Origin: Verrucomicrobiota bacterium
Lineage (GTDB): Bacteria > Verrucomicrobiota > Verrucomicrobiia > Limisphaerales > JAFMIX01
NCBI GenBank assembly: GCA_026397895.1
Contig: JAPLTZ010000351.1
Location: 1-6,779, forward strand
Length of the DNA: 6,779 bases
Direction of reading: 5' to 3'
Under the pieces are notes generated by a model that did no database searches, had not been told where the DNA came from, and saw nothing but the letters and a program-made list of their open reading frames with translations. Made by a program: the position numbers and the translations under genes. This document shows, in pieces, positions 1 through 6,234 of the stretch. Within the stretch, counting starts at the first letter, position 1. Each line of letters begins with the position of its first letter.

Positions 1-1
1 A

Positions 2-2398
2 GGTTTTTTCCTGAATGGCAAACATGTTCCGATTCAGGGCGTGTGCGATCATCATGACCTCGGCGCGCTCGGCGCGGCGATCAACGTTCGCGCGTTGGAA
101 CGGCAGTTGGAGATTTTGAAGGCGATGGGCTGCAACGCCATTCGCACCAGCCACAATCCGCCCGCGCCGGAACTGCTCGATCTGTGCGACCACATGGGTT
201 TTCTCGTGATGGATGAGGCGTTTGACTGCTGGAAGAAGGGCAAGAATGTAAACGATTACAGTGTGCTCTTTGATGACTGGCACGAGGCTGACTTGCGCGC
301 ACTCATCCGCCGCGACCGCAATCATCCCTGCGTGATTCTTTGGAGCATTGGCAACGAAGTTCCCGACCAAAAAACCGCCGACGGCCCGCGGCTCGCCGCC
401 GAATTGCGCGCCATCGTCCGCAGCGAAGACGACACGCGCCTGGTGACTTCAGCGTGCGACAAGAAAGAATCCGGCTTCAACGATTTCCGCACTGGCGTGG
501 ATGTCTTTGGCTACAACTACAAGCCGTTCCTTTATGAAAATTTTCACGCCGCTAACCCGGCCCAGTCGCTCCTCGGCAGCGAGACGGCTTCGACGGTCAG
601 CTCGCGTGGCGAATATTTTTTTCCCGTCAGCACCAACAAAGACGACGGTAAGGCGGATTTCCAGATGAGCTCGTATGATTTGTTCGCGCCGTATTGGGCG
701 ACCACTCCGGACACGGAATTTGCCGCGCAGGACAAGTATTCATTTGTCGCCGGCGAATTTGTCTGGACGGGTTTTGATTATCTCGGCGAGCCGACGCCTT
801 ACAACGACGACGAAACCATTCTCTCTAATTTCAGCGACCCCGCCGCCGTCGCGCGCGCGAAGCAGGAACTCGCCGCGCTCGGCAAGATTCAAGTGCCGTC
901 GCGCAGTTCCTACTTTGGCATCATTGACCTCGCCGGTTTCCCCAAAGACCGCTATTTTCTCTACCAATCGCGCTGGCGACCGGATTTTCCAATGGCGCAT
1001 ATTCTACCGCACTGGAACTGGCCGGAGCGCGTGGGCCAGATGACGCCGGTTCACGTTTACACCTCCGGCGATGCGGCGGAACTTTTTCTGAACGGAAAAT
1101 CACTCGGCTTGAAAAAGAAAGGCCCGTCCGAATACCGCCTGCGCTGGGACGATGTGGTTTACCAGCCCGGTGAACTCAAAGTTGTCGCCTACAAACACGG
1201 CAAGAAGTGGGCCACGGACACCGTAAAAACCGCCGGGTCGGCGGCAATGCTGACGCTTCAACCTGACCGCGATCAAATCACCGCCGATGGCCAGGACCTA
1301 TCGTTCGTTACGGTTAACATCGCCGACAAGGACGGACTAACCGTTCCGCGCAGCAAGAACAACATCCGCTTTTCCATTGCCGGCCCGGGTGAAATCCTCG
1401 CGGTGGACAACGGCGACGCGACCTGCCACGAGCCGTTTCAAGCCACCAATCACAGCGCCTTCAACGGCAAGGCGCTGGTGATTGTGCGTTCCATTGCGGG
1501 CACGTCGGGCGTCATCCGGTTGAAAGCCGAGGCCGAAGGACTCGCCGCGACCGAAACCAGGATCAAGTCCGCAATGGCGGACAGTGCGTCACCGTCGCCT
1601 GCCGTCCACAATTATTCTTACCTGAACCCCGGAGTGGATTTGTTGCGGCAGGCCGAGCAGCGGGTGTTCAAGAAGACTCCCGAGGAAAACTTGCGGCTCT
1701 ATGTGCTGCGACCGCCCGGAAAGCCGACGCAGCCCCTGCCGGCCATCGTCTATTTCACTGGAGGTGGATATATTCAGGGCACGGCGGACGCCATGATCCA
1801 GAATGCGGCGTGGTTCAGCGCGCAGGGCATCATCGGCATCGCCGCTGATTATCGCGTCAAGAATCGGCACGGCACAACGCCGCTCGAAGCCGTCAAGGAC
1901 GCCAAGTCCGCCATCCGCTACGTCCGTGCGCACGCGGAGGAACTGGGCATTGACCCGGATCGCATCATCGCCGCCGGCGGTTCGGCGGGCGGCCAGCTTG
2001 CGGTGTCCACGATCCTGCCCGGCAACGATGAGCCTGACGAAAATCAGCGCGTCAGTTCACGCGCCAACGCGCTCGTGCTCCACAACCCGCTACTGGGCTT
2101 TCGCGGTTTCTTCACGGAGCATCCTGAATGTTCTCCGATTGACAACGTGCGCGCGGGCTGGCCGCCGACGATTCTTTCCTGCGGCACGGAAGACAAGACG
2201 ACGCCTCATCAGGTGGCGCAACAGTTCACGGAAAAAATGAAAGCGGTGGGAAATGCTTGCGAACTGATCTCGGTCGCCAACGCAGATCACTCCTGCGACT
2301 GGCCGGCGGCCAACCCCAACTTCCTGCCAACGATAACTCGCATGGCCGAGTTTTTGCGGGCGCAGGGAATCATCCCACCCGCGCCGCCAGAAAAATAA
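2..2398 (+). CDS. GH2 glycosidase (DUF4982 type) fused to a C-terminal alpha/beta-hydrolase esterase, 5' partial
   Basis: The frame is open from nt 2, before the GTG at 41, and begins inside the GH2 TIM barrel (FLNGK..., then GVCDHHDLGALGAA), so the N-terminal sugar-binding and Ig-like domains and any signal peptide lie off the left edge. Counting from the codon at 41, the barrel carries WSIGNE with the probable acid/base Glu106 (nt 356-358) and GSETAS with the probable nucleophile Glu181 (nt 581-583). A DUF4982-like domain follows at about 315-395 (VHVYTSGDAAELFLNGKSLG) and a GH2 C-terminal Ig-like domain at about 400-508. Stand-alone relatives would end near there. Instead a short Ser/Pro/Ala linker (about 512-522) leads into an alpha/beta-hydrolase at about 525-775: oxyanion FTGGGY (572-577), nucleophile elbow GGSAGG (Ser648), probable Asp718 (GTEDK) and His750 (NADH). 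Substrate is unresolved: beta-galactosidase, beta-glucuronidase or another GH2 activity, with an acetyl- or feruloyl-esterase-like partner. It is the first visible gene of an operon with the esterase gene 14 nt downstream. Confidence 0.9.
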   Translation, partial: GFFLNGKHVPIQGVCDHHDLGALGAAINVRALERQLEILKAMGCNAIRTSHNPPAPELLDLCDHMGFLVMDEAFDCWKKGKNVNDYSVLFDDWHEADLRALIRRDRNHPCVILWSIGNEVPDQKTADGPRLAAELRAIVRSEDDTRLVTSACDKKESGFNDFRTGVDVFGYNYKPFLYENFHAANPAQSLLGSETASTVSSRGEYFFPVSTNKDDGKADFQMSSYDLFAPYWATTPDTEFAAQDKYSFVAGEFVWTGFDYLGEPTPYNDDETILSNFSDPAAVARAKQELAALGKIQVPSRSSYFGIIDLAGFPKDRYFLYQSRWRPDFPMAHILPHWNWPERVGQMTPVHVYTSGDAAELFLNGKSLGLKKKGPSEYRLRWDDVVYQPGELKVVAYKHGKKWATDTVKTAGSAAMLTLQPDRDQITADGQDLSFVTVNIADKDGLTVPRSKNNIRFSIAGPGEILAVDNGDATCHEPFQATNHSAFNGKALVIVRSIAGTSGVIRLKAEAEGLAATETRIKSAMADSASPSPAVHNYSYLNPGVDLLRQAEQRVFKKTPEENLRLYVLRPPGKPTQPLPAIVYFTGGGYIQGTADAMIQNAAWFSAQGIIGIAADYRVKNRHGTTPLEAVKDAKSAIRYVRAHAEELGIDPDRIIAAGGSAGGQLAVSTILPGNDEPDENQRVSSRANALVLHNPLLGFRGFFTEHPECSPIDNVRAGWPPTILSCGTEDKTTPHQVAQQFTEKMKAVGNACELISVANADHSCDWPAANPNFLPTITRMAEFLRAQGIIPPAPPEK

Positions 2399-2412
2399 AC
2401 CGTTTTTGATTT

Positions 2413-3978
2413 ATGCGCCTCACGAAAATTCTTCTGCCACTGCTCGTTTGTGTTTTGACCGTTCGCGCTTCAGAGCCGATGCCGCTCTGGCCCGGCGTCG
2501 CGCCCGGCGAAAAGGGTGACATCGGCCCGGAGCGCAGCATCCAATCCGACTACTTGGTCGGCGGCAGAACTTTCACACAGATCACGAATCTTCCCGTTCC
2601 CACAATCCAACTCTTTCGTGCGCCCGCCGACAAGGACACCGGCGCGACGGTGATTGTCTGTCCGGGCGGTGGCTATCGCGTTCTCTCGATCGATCTGGAA
2701 GGCACGGAGGTCTGCGATTGGCTGAACTCCATCGGCGTCAACGCGGTGCTGTTGAAATACCGCGTGCCGTCCCGGGAAGGCCGCGAGTTTTACGCCGCCG
2801 CGTTGGAAGACGGCCAGCGCGCGGTGAGTCTCGTGCGCTCGCATACGGTCGAATGGCGGATTGACCCGAACCGCATCGGCATGCTGGGATTCTCGGCCGG
2901 CGCGCATCTTTCCGCCGCCTGCAGCACGCGGTTTGACCAGCGCAGTTATGCGCCGGTGGATGCAGCGGATCAATTCAGTTGCCGGCCGGACTTCGCAGTG
3001 TTGATGTATGCGGGCCGGTTGATCCGGAAAGAGAACACGGAAATTGCGCCGGAACTGACAGTGACTTCAAACACGCCGCCCACCTTGCTCATCGCGACGG
3101 AGGATGACCCAGTGGCGCGAGTCGAGAGCAGCCTGTTCTACTATCTCGCGTTGAAACGCGCCGGCGTCCCGGCGGAAATGCACCTCTACGCCAGCGGCGG
3201 ACACGGCTACGGTTTGCGCTCCGACAAGTCAGTCAAAGTCTGGCCTACGCGCACCGAGGAATGGCTGCGCGGTCTGGGAGTTTTGCAGAACATAAATTCC
3301 GCCGCTCCGACGAACCATCTCAACACGGCCATCATTCCCGTGGCCCAGACCAACGACTGGGCGCTGGACCGCCAGGCGCTGGTGTTGCGGCGCGCGAAGG
3401 AAAATCCCGGCCCGTGCGACATCGTTTTCATCGGCGACTCCAACACGCAGATGTGGGAGACACGCGGCACGAATGTCTGGAACAAATATTTTGCCGGGCG
3501 CAAATGTCTGAACTTCGGTGTGCTCGGCGACCGCACGGAAAATGTTCTGTGGCGGTTCGAGCAGGGACAGCTCGCCGGGCTGCAGCCGAAAGTCGCCGTG
3601 GTGATGATCGGCTCGAACAACACCTGGAACACGAACCAGACGACCGCCGATGTGCTCGCCGGCATCCAAGCCGTGGTGAAGCAGGTGCGGACGCGCTTGC
3701 CCCAAACCAAGGTCATTTTGATGGGGATTATGCCGCACGGCGCGACGTTCAACAAGGAACGCGGCGAGGCGTTGCAAATTAACGAGGCGCTGGCGCGGAT
3801 GGACGATGGTCGGAACATTTTCTTTTTCGATTGGGGATCGAAGCTGATCGCAGACGACGGCACGGTTTCAAAATCCATCCAGCACGACTATGTCCATCTC
3901 ACCGACGCGGGCTACCAAATCTGGGCCGAGACGATTGAGCCAAAGTTGAAGGAGCTACTCGCCGCGCCAAACCGTTGA
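2413..3978 (+). CDS. Exported two-domain esterase: alpha/beta-hydrolase plus SGNH/GDSL hydrolase
   Basis: The 521-residue protein starts at ATG 2413 and opens with a signal peptide: Arg/Lys, hydrophobic core ILLPLLVCVLTV, likely cleavage after Ala19. The mature start MPLWPGVAPG is typical of carbohydrate-associated alpha/beta-hydrolases of the acetylxylan-esterase kind. That domain (about 22-290) has oxyanion loop PGGGY (84-88), nucleophile elbow GFSAG (Ser161), a probable acid in ATEDDP (Asp231 or Asp232) and His264 in GGHGYG. After a linker (about 291-320) comes an SGNH domain resembling platelet-activating-factor acetylhydrolases: block I FIGDSN (Ser343), block II NFGVLGD (Gly369/Gly372), block III GSNN (Asn402) and block V DYVH (Asp492, His495). 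Both active sites look complete, so two independent esterase activities are expected in the periplasm or outside the cell. The 14-nt gap to the upstream GH2-esterase gene indicates co-transcription. No Shine-Dalgarno sequence precedes the ATG, so translation may be coupled to the upstream gene. Exact substrate (acetyl-xylan, acetyl-mannan, other) cannot be told. Confidence 0.9.
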   Translation: MRLTKILLPLLVCVLTVRASEPMPLWPGVAPGEKGDIGPERSIQSDYLVGGRTFTQITNLPVPTIQLFRAPADKDTGATVIVCPGGGYRVLSIDLEGTEVCDWLNSIGVNAVLLKYRVPSREGREFYAAALEDGQRAVSLVRSHTVEWRIDPNRIGMLGFSAGAHLSAACSTRFDQRSYAPVDAADQFSCRPDFAVLMYAGRLIRKENTEIAPELTVTSNTPPTLLIATEDDPVARVESSLFYYLALKRAGVPAEMHLYASGGHGYGLRSDKSVKVWPTRTEEWLRGLGVLQNINSAAPTNHLNTAIIPVAQTNDWALDRQALVLRRAKENPGPCDIVFIGDSNTQMWETRGTNVWNKYFAGRKCLNFGVLGDRTENVLWRFEQGQLAGLQPKVAVVMIGSNNTWNTNQTTADVLAGIQAVVKQVRTRLPQTKVILMGIMPHGATFNKERGEALQINEALARMDDGRNIFFFDWGSKLIADDGTVSKSIQHDYVHLTDAGYQIWAETIEPKLKELLAAPNR

Positions 3979-4029
3979 CGTTTTCACCGGTGGCGCTGGA
4001 GATGGAAACGATGGCCGGGCGGCAATTTG

Positions 4030-5004
4030 TTATTCCTGACCGCCGTGGGCGCGGAGCAACTCCGCCACGGCGGTTTGTTTTTTGGAAACGGCCAGAGCCA
4101 GCGGGGTGAGGTTGTCTTTGGCCCGGGCGTTCACGTCGGCTTTGTTGGCGAGCAGGAGTTCCGCGATGCCGGTTTCACCGTGTGCCGCCGCAGTGTGCAA
4201 CGGCGTCCAGCCCCAGATGTCCGTAGCGTTCACGTCGGCTTTGTTGGCGAGCAAAAAAGCAGCGGCATCTTTGTTGCCGTGGGCTGTAGCCATGTGGAGT
4301 GGTGTCCCGCCCCAGTTGTTTGTGCGATTGATTTCGGCTTTGCTGGACAGCAAAAATTCCACCAACTCTTTGCCGCCTTGGACGGCGGCATTATGGAGAG
4401 GCGTCATACCGAAGCCGTCAACGGCATTGACCTCGGCTTTGTTGGCCAGGAGCAAAGCCGCGATTTCCTTGTTTCCAAGTTTCGCGGCGGTGAGCAAGGG
4501 CGTGGCTTGCCAGTTGTCCCGCAGTTCAACGTCCGCTTTGCCGGTTAGTAGCAGTTCCGCCAGATCCTTGTGGCCGGACTTAACGGCCGTGTGCAGCGGT
4601 GTCAGGCCGTATTTGTCTTTGGCGTCAATGTCGGCCTTCTTGGACAATAGCAGCGCGGCGACCTCTTTGCTGCCATGAGATGCGGCCAAGTGCAGGGGCG
4701 TCTCGTCCCAAACATCTCTGGCGTTGATGTTGGCTTTGTTGGTCAGCAGCACTTCCGCCACATCCGCGTGGCCGAACGCCGCAGCGTCGTGCAGGGGCGT
4801 CAATCCGTTGGTGTCCTGGCTGACGGCGAGATTGGCATTCTCATTCAGCAACAATTGAACCTTCGCCAAATCGCCGGCGCGCGCGGCGTCTTGAATCTCG
4901 CCGGCAAAGGCGAGGCTGCCCCAGGTCAGGGCAAACAAGGCCACGACAGCGGATTTGAAAATGGTCAGTTCAAGCGTTCGAATGAAACGGGTGATTGTTT
5001 TCAT
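4030..5004 (-). CDS. Exported ankyrin-repeat protein with nine repeats
   Basis: The 324-residue protein starts at the ATG whose complement is nt 5002-5004 and stops at 4030-4032. Residues 1-34 form a signal peptide: basic n-region, hydrophobic core SAVVALFALTWGSLAFA, AFA cleavage motif before Gly35. The rest is a solenoid of ankyrin repeats. A degenerate first repeat (36-65) is followed by eight units whose TPL motif recurs at residues 69, 102, 135, 168, 201, 234, 267 and 300, exactly 33 residues apart with no insertion or deletion. Units four and eight have TPLL and TPLA in place of TPLH. No enzymatic domain, lipobox or membrane anchor is visible after the leader, so the protein is probably a soluble periplasmic or secreted protein-binding scaffold with unknown partner. 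It lies 110 nt downstream of the prepilin gene on the same strand and converges on the esterase operon. No Shine-Dalgarno sequence precedes the start. Confidence 0.92.
   Translation of the reverse strand: MKTITRFIRTLELTIFKSAVVALFALTWGSLAFAGEIQDAARAGDLAKVQLLLNENANLAVSQDTNGLTPLHDAAAFGHADVAEVLLTNKANINARDVWDETPLHLAASHGSKEVAALLLSKKADIDAKDKYGLTPLHTAVKSGHKDLAELLLTGKADVELRDNWQATPLLTAAKLGNKEIAALLLANKAEVNAVDGFGMTPLHNAAVQGGKELVEFLLSSKAEINRTNNWGGTPLHMATAHGNKDAAAFLLANKADVNATDIWGWTPLHTAAAHGETGIAELLLANKADVNARAKDNLTPLALAVSKKQTAVAELLRAHGGQE
4039..4083 (+). terminator. Intrinsic terminator of the esterase operon, inside the convergent ankyrin gene
   Basis: A perfect 10-bp stem pairs ACCGCCGTGG (4039-4048) with CCACGGCGGT (4065-4074). 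Above a 3-nt bulge it continues as a second 5-bp stem, CGGAG (4052-4056) with CTCCG (4060-4064), and a 3-nt loop. The T-rich tail TTTGTTTTTT (4074-4083) follows on the plus strand. The reverse strand has no U-run after the stem, so the signal works for plus-strand transcripts. It lies about 60 nt after the esterase stop codon and overlaps the last codons of the minus-strand ankyrin gene. Confidence 0.65.
4127..4253 (-). repeat. DNA-level repeat within the ankyrin gene, 99-nt period
   Basis: Nucleotides 4127-4154 and 4226-4253 are identical over 28 bases, exactly 99 nt (33 codons) apart. They encode the end of helix 2 and the loop of adjacent units (LLANKADVNA). Parts of the same word recur near 4434-4447. 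Identity at third codon positions suggests that some repeats arose by recent unit duplication or are kept alike by gene conversion, rather than by protein-level constraint alone. Confidence 0.8.
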
Positions 5005-5114
5005 GGTTGTTTTGTTTGCTACGCAGGTTGCCGGATAATGTCAAAAACTGGCGAATTGGCACATGAGCAAACTACCAGAGACAGGATAAGGAATAAAACC
5101 AACTTTTCACGCAA
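5005..5114 (-). other. Gap between prepilin and ankyrin genes, with a weak promoter candidate
   Basis: This 110-nt gap shows no convincing terminator after the prepilin stop, so the ankyrin gene could be read from the prepilin transcript. On the minus strand a perfect TTGACA (5044-5039) is followed 17 nt later by TAGCAA (5021-5016), a poor -10 element matching three of six consensus bases. If used, transcription would begin only about five bases before the ATG, giving a nearly leaderless message. The -35 match may be chance. Confidence 0.25.
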
Positions 5115-5951
5115 TTACGGAGGAGTTGTGGACCAAGGGCTGGAAATGGTCTGCCAATTCTTGTTCCAATAAACTTTCTTGATGTCTTGCAGTTTCCACG
5201 CTTCGGCGTGGCCGTCGGTAAAACCCATTTGAATTTTGCCCGAGACCGTCTGGCCCGGAGTCGCCTTGGCACCGCTCGTCAGCGGATGCCGCGCGATCCA
5301 GACCCGGTTCACGCCCCCGACGGGACCGGTGGTGGCTGTGGTGCCTGTCAAATCGGTGATGGGTATATCCGTCATGTTCGGCCAGGTGTCCGGCCAGATG
5401 CCATCCGAGAAGGTTGGTGTCAGCGAAGGATTGACGACGGCATTTTCTTTCCCAAAGCAAGCGGAAACCGTGCTTGCGCTGATGCTGCCACCAAGACCGG
5501 TGGTGGGATCTGTCAGGCTAGTAGGTTTATAAAGGTAACCGTTGAAAGCATAACTTCCTTGACTCACGTTGGTGGCCAGCGTCGGAACATAAACCTGCCA
5601 ATCCCAAGGGGCCTTGGCACTGCCTTGAATGCTGGTGAGGCCGCCCCGGTCCTGTGCCACCGTGCAAAGCCGCACCTGGCCCACCTGACCTTGATAATCA
5701 ATCAGTGTCTTGGTCCAGACGCCTTGCAGGGTGTAGTCCAGCAAATCGCCATTGTTGTCCCCCAGAAACATTTGGTAGGCCAGATTCAACTGTTTCAGAT
5801 TGCTGATGCATCCGATTTGCTTGGCCTTATCTTTGGCCCTAGCGAGCGCCGGCAACAGCAGCCCGGCCAGGATGGCGATGATGGCGATGACGACTAGAAG
5901 TTCAATCAAGGTGAAGGCCGTTTTCTTATTGTAGGCGATGACAGGCTTCAT
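5115..5951 (-). CDS. Prepilin-type N-terminal cleavage/methylation protein (pseudopilin-like, DGH type)
   Basis: The 278-residue protein starts at the ATG complementary to 5949-5951. The frame stays open for 106 more codons upstream, but that stretch crosses the promoter region and lacks protein-like composition, while this ATG puts the leader right before the pilin motif. Residues 1-12 are a class III leader ending KKTA. Cleavage by a prepilin peptidase would fall before Phe13, giving FTLIELLVVIAIIAILAG with the conserved Glu at mature position 5. Position -1 is Ala rather than the canonical Gly. The hydrophobic helix (13-38) is followed by the usual ARAKDKAKQIGCISNLKQL amphipathic segment. 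The C-terminal part has RH (His222) and FTDGHAE (Asp246-Gly247-His248), like the H-X9-DG processing-associated domain of PVC-group prepilins but with 23 residues between His and Asp. It probably sits in the inner membrane or in a type II secretion or type IV pilus-like filament. No assembly genes are nearby. Confidence 0.9.
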   Translation of the reverse strand: MKPVIAYNKKTAFTLIELLVVIAIIAILAGLLLPALARAKDKAKQIGCISNLKQLNLAYQMFLGDNNGDLLDYTLQGVWTKTLIDYQGQVGQVRLCTVAQDRGGLTSIQGSAKAPWDWQVYVPTLATNVSQGSYAFNGYLYKPTSLTDPTTGLGGSISASTVSACFGKENAVVNPSLTPTFSDGIWPDTWPNMTDIPITDLTGTTATTGPVGGVNRVWIARHPLTSGAKATPGQTVSGKIQMGFTDGHAEAWKLQDIKKVYWNKNWQTISSPWSTTPP

Positions 5952-5990
5952 GTGTTTGCTTTTGTAAATTGTTCGTCGGTTTATGCAATC

Positions 5991-5996
5991 ACTATA
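5991..5996 (-). promoter_or_regulatory. Candidate -10 element of the prepilin promoter
   Basis: TATAGT on the minus strand matches five of six bases of the sigma-70 -10 consensus and lies 39 nt before the start codon. No -35-like hexamer is found 15-18 nt upstream. The palindrome 6020-6035 lies 23 nt upstream, centred near -43 if transcription starts about 7 nt past the -10. This would fit an activator that substitutes for the -35 contact. It is an inference from position only. Confidence 0.35.
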
Positions 5997-6014
5997 GCGC
6001 AAATGAAAATGGCC

Positions 6015-6036
6015 GCATACTGTCCTTATGGACAGG
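6015..6036 (-). promoter_or_regulatory. Palindromic element, prepilin-side copy
   Basis: On the minus strand this reads CCTGTCCATAAGGACAG followed by TATGC. The core at 6020-6035 is a perfect 16-bp palindrome, CTGTCC and GGACAG around the 4-nt centre. It lies 63 nt before the prepilin ATG and is the inverted partner of the element at 6154-6175 (21 of 22 positions identical). It is most likely a binding site for a dimeric transcription factor. The regulator is not identifiable from the window. Confidence 0.6.
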
Positions 6037-6153
6037 GGCGGGCATCGATATGTGACAACCTTGTTTTTGTCCTGATTTTGATTTTGTTCTCCATGTTCTT
6101 CAGGGTAATTTGTTTCGGGTAGCCATTCAAGGCCATCGGTTTGTTTATCGCAA

Positions 6154-6175
6154 CCTGTCCATAAGGACAGTAGGC
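6154..6175 (+). promoter_or_regulatory. Palindromic element, PATR-gene-side copy
   Basis: On the plus strand this reads CCTGTCCATAAGGACAG followed by TAGGC, with the perfect palindrome at 6155-6170. It lies 59 nt before the ATG at 6235 and faces that gene in the same sense as the other copy faces the prepilin gene. At equal distance past both palindromes (17-23 nt after the palindrome's last base) the two sequences again share TTTGC-C, so the common module may extend beyond the palindrome. No good -10 hexamer is seen here. Confidence 0.6.
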
Positions 6176-6234
6176 AAAACCGCTGTTTTGCACGAAGCTG
6201 TTTCAATTCGCCCCAATTGAACAACCGTTGCCAT

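Larger units (their letters stand above)
5952..6234. other. Divergent intergenic region
   Basis: This 283-nt stretch separates the divergent prepilin and PATR genes. It contains the two palindromic elements, the candidate prepilin -10 and, between the palindromes, a T-rich segment at about 6060-6120 with short TTTTG repetitions. Minus-strand frames remain open across it but carry no recognisable domain, so it is read as regulatory. No RNA gene or riboswitch was recognised. Confidence 0.6.

Noticed and set aside
3207..3878. Long antisense open frame opposite the SGNH domain
   Set aside because: It mirrors the codon pattern of the well-supported plus-strand esterase and shows no recognisable domain; the same holds for other antisense frames over the GH2 gene.
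4339..4354. Palindrome TTTGCTGGACAGCAAA
   Set aside because: It lies within ankyrin codons, has no T-run for the gene's own transcript and only superficially shares GGACAG with the intergenic elements.
4027..4678. Plus-strand open frames opposite the ankyrin gene
   Set aside because: Their repetitive sequence is simply the antisense of the 99-nt ankyrin units; the minus-strand protein has a signal peptide and consensus ankyrin motifs.
6015..6175. A small transposable element (MITE-like) bounded by the 22-nt inverted repeats
   Set aside because: No target-site duplication flanks the arms, each arm is itself palindromic, which is unusual for terminal repeats, and the distance to each flanking gene is nearly equal, which fits regulation better. 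A genome-wide copy search could reopen this.
5997..6195. Sigma-54 (-24/-12) promoters near the palindromes
   Set aside because: GG and GC pairs exist, but the spacing between them is 12 and 15 nt instead of 10, so the required geometry is absent.
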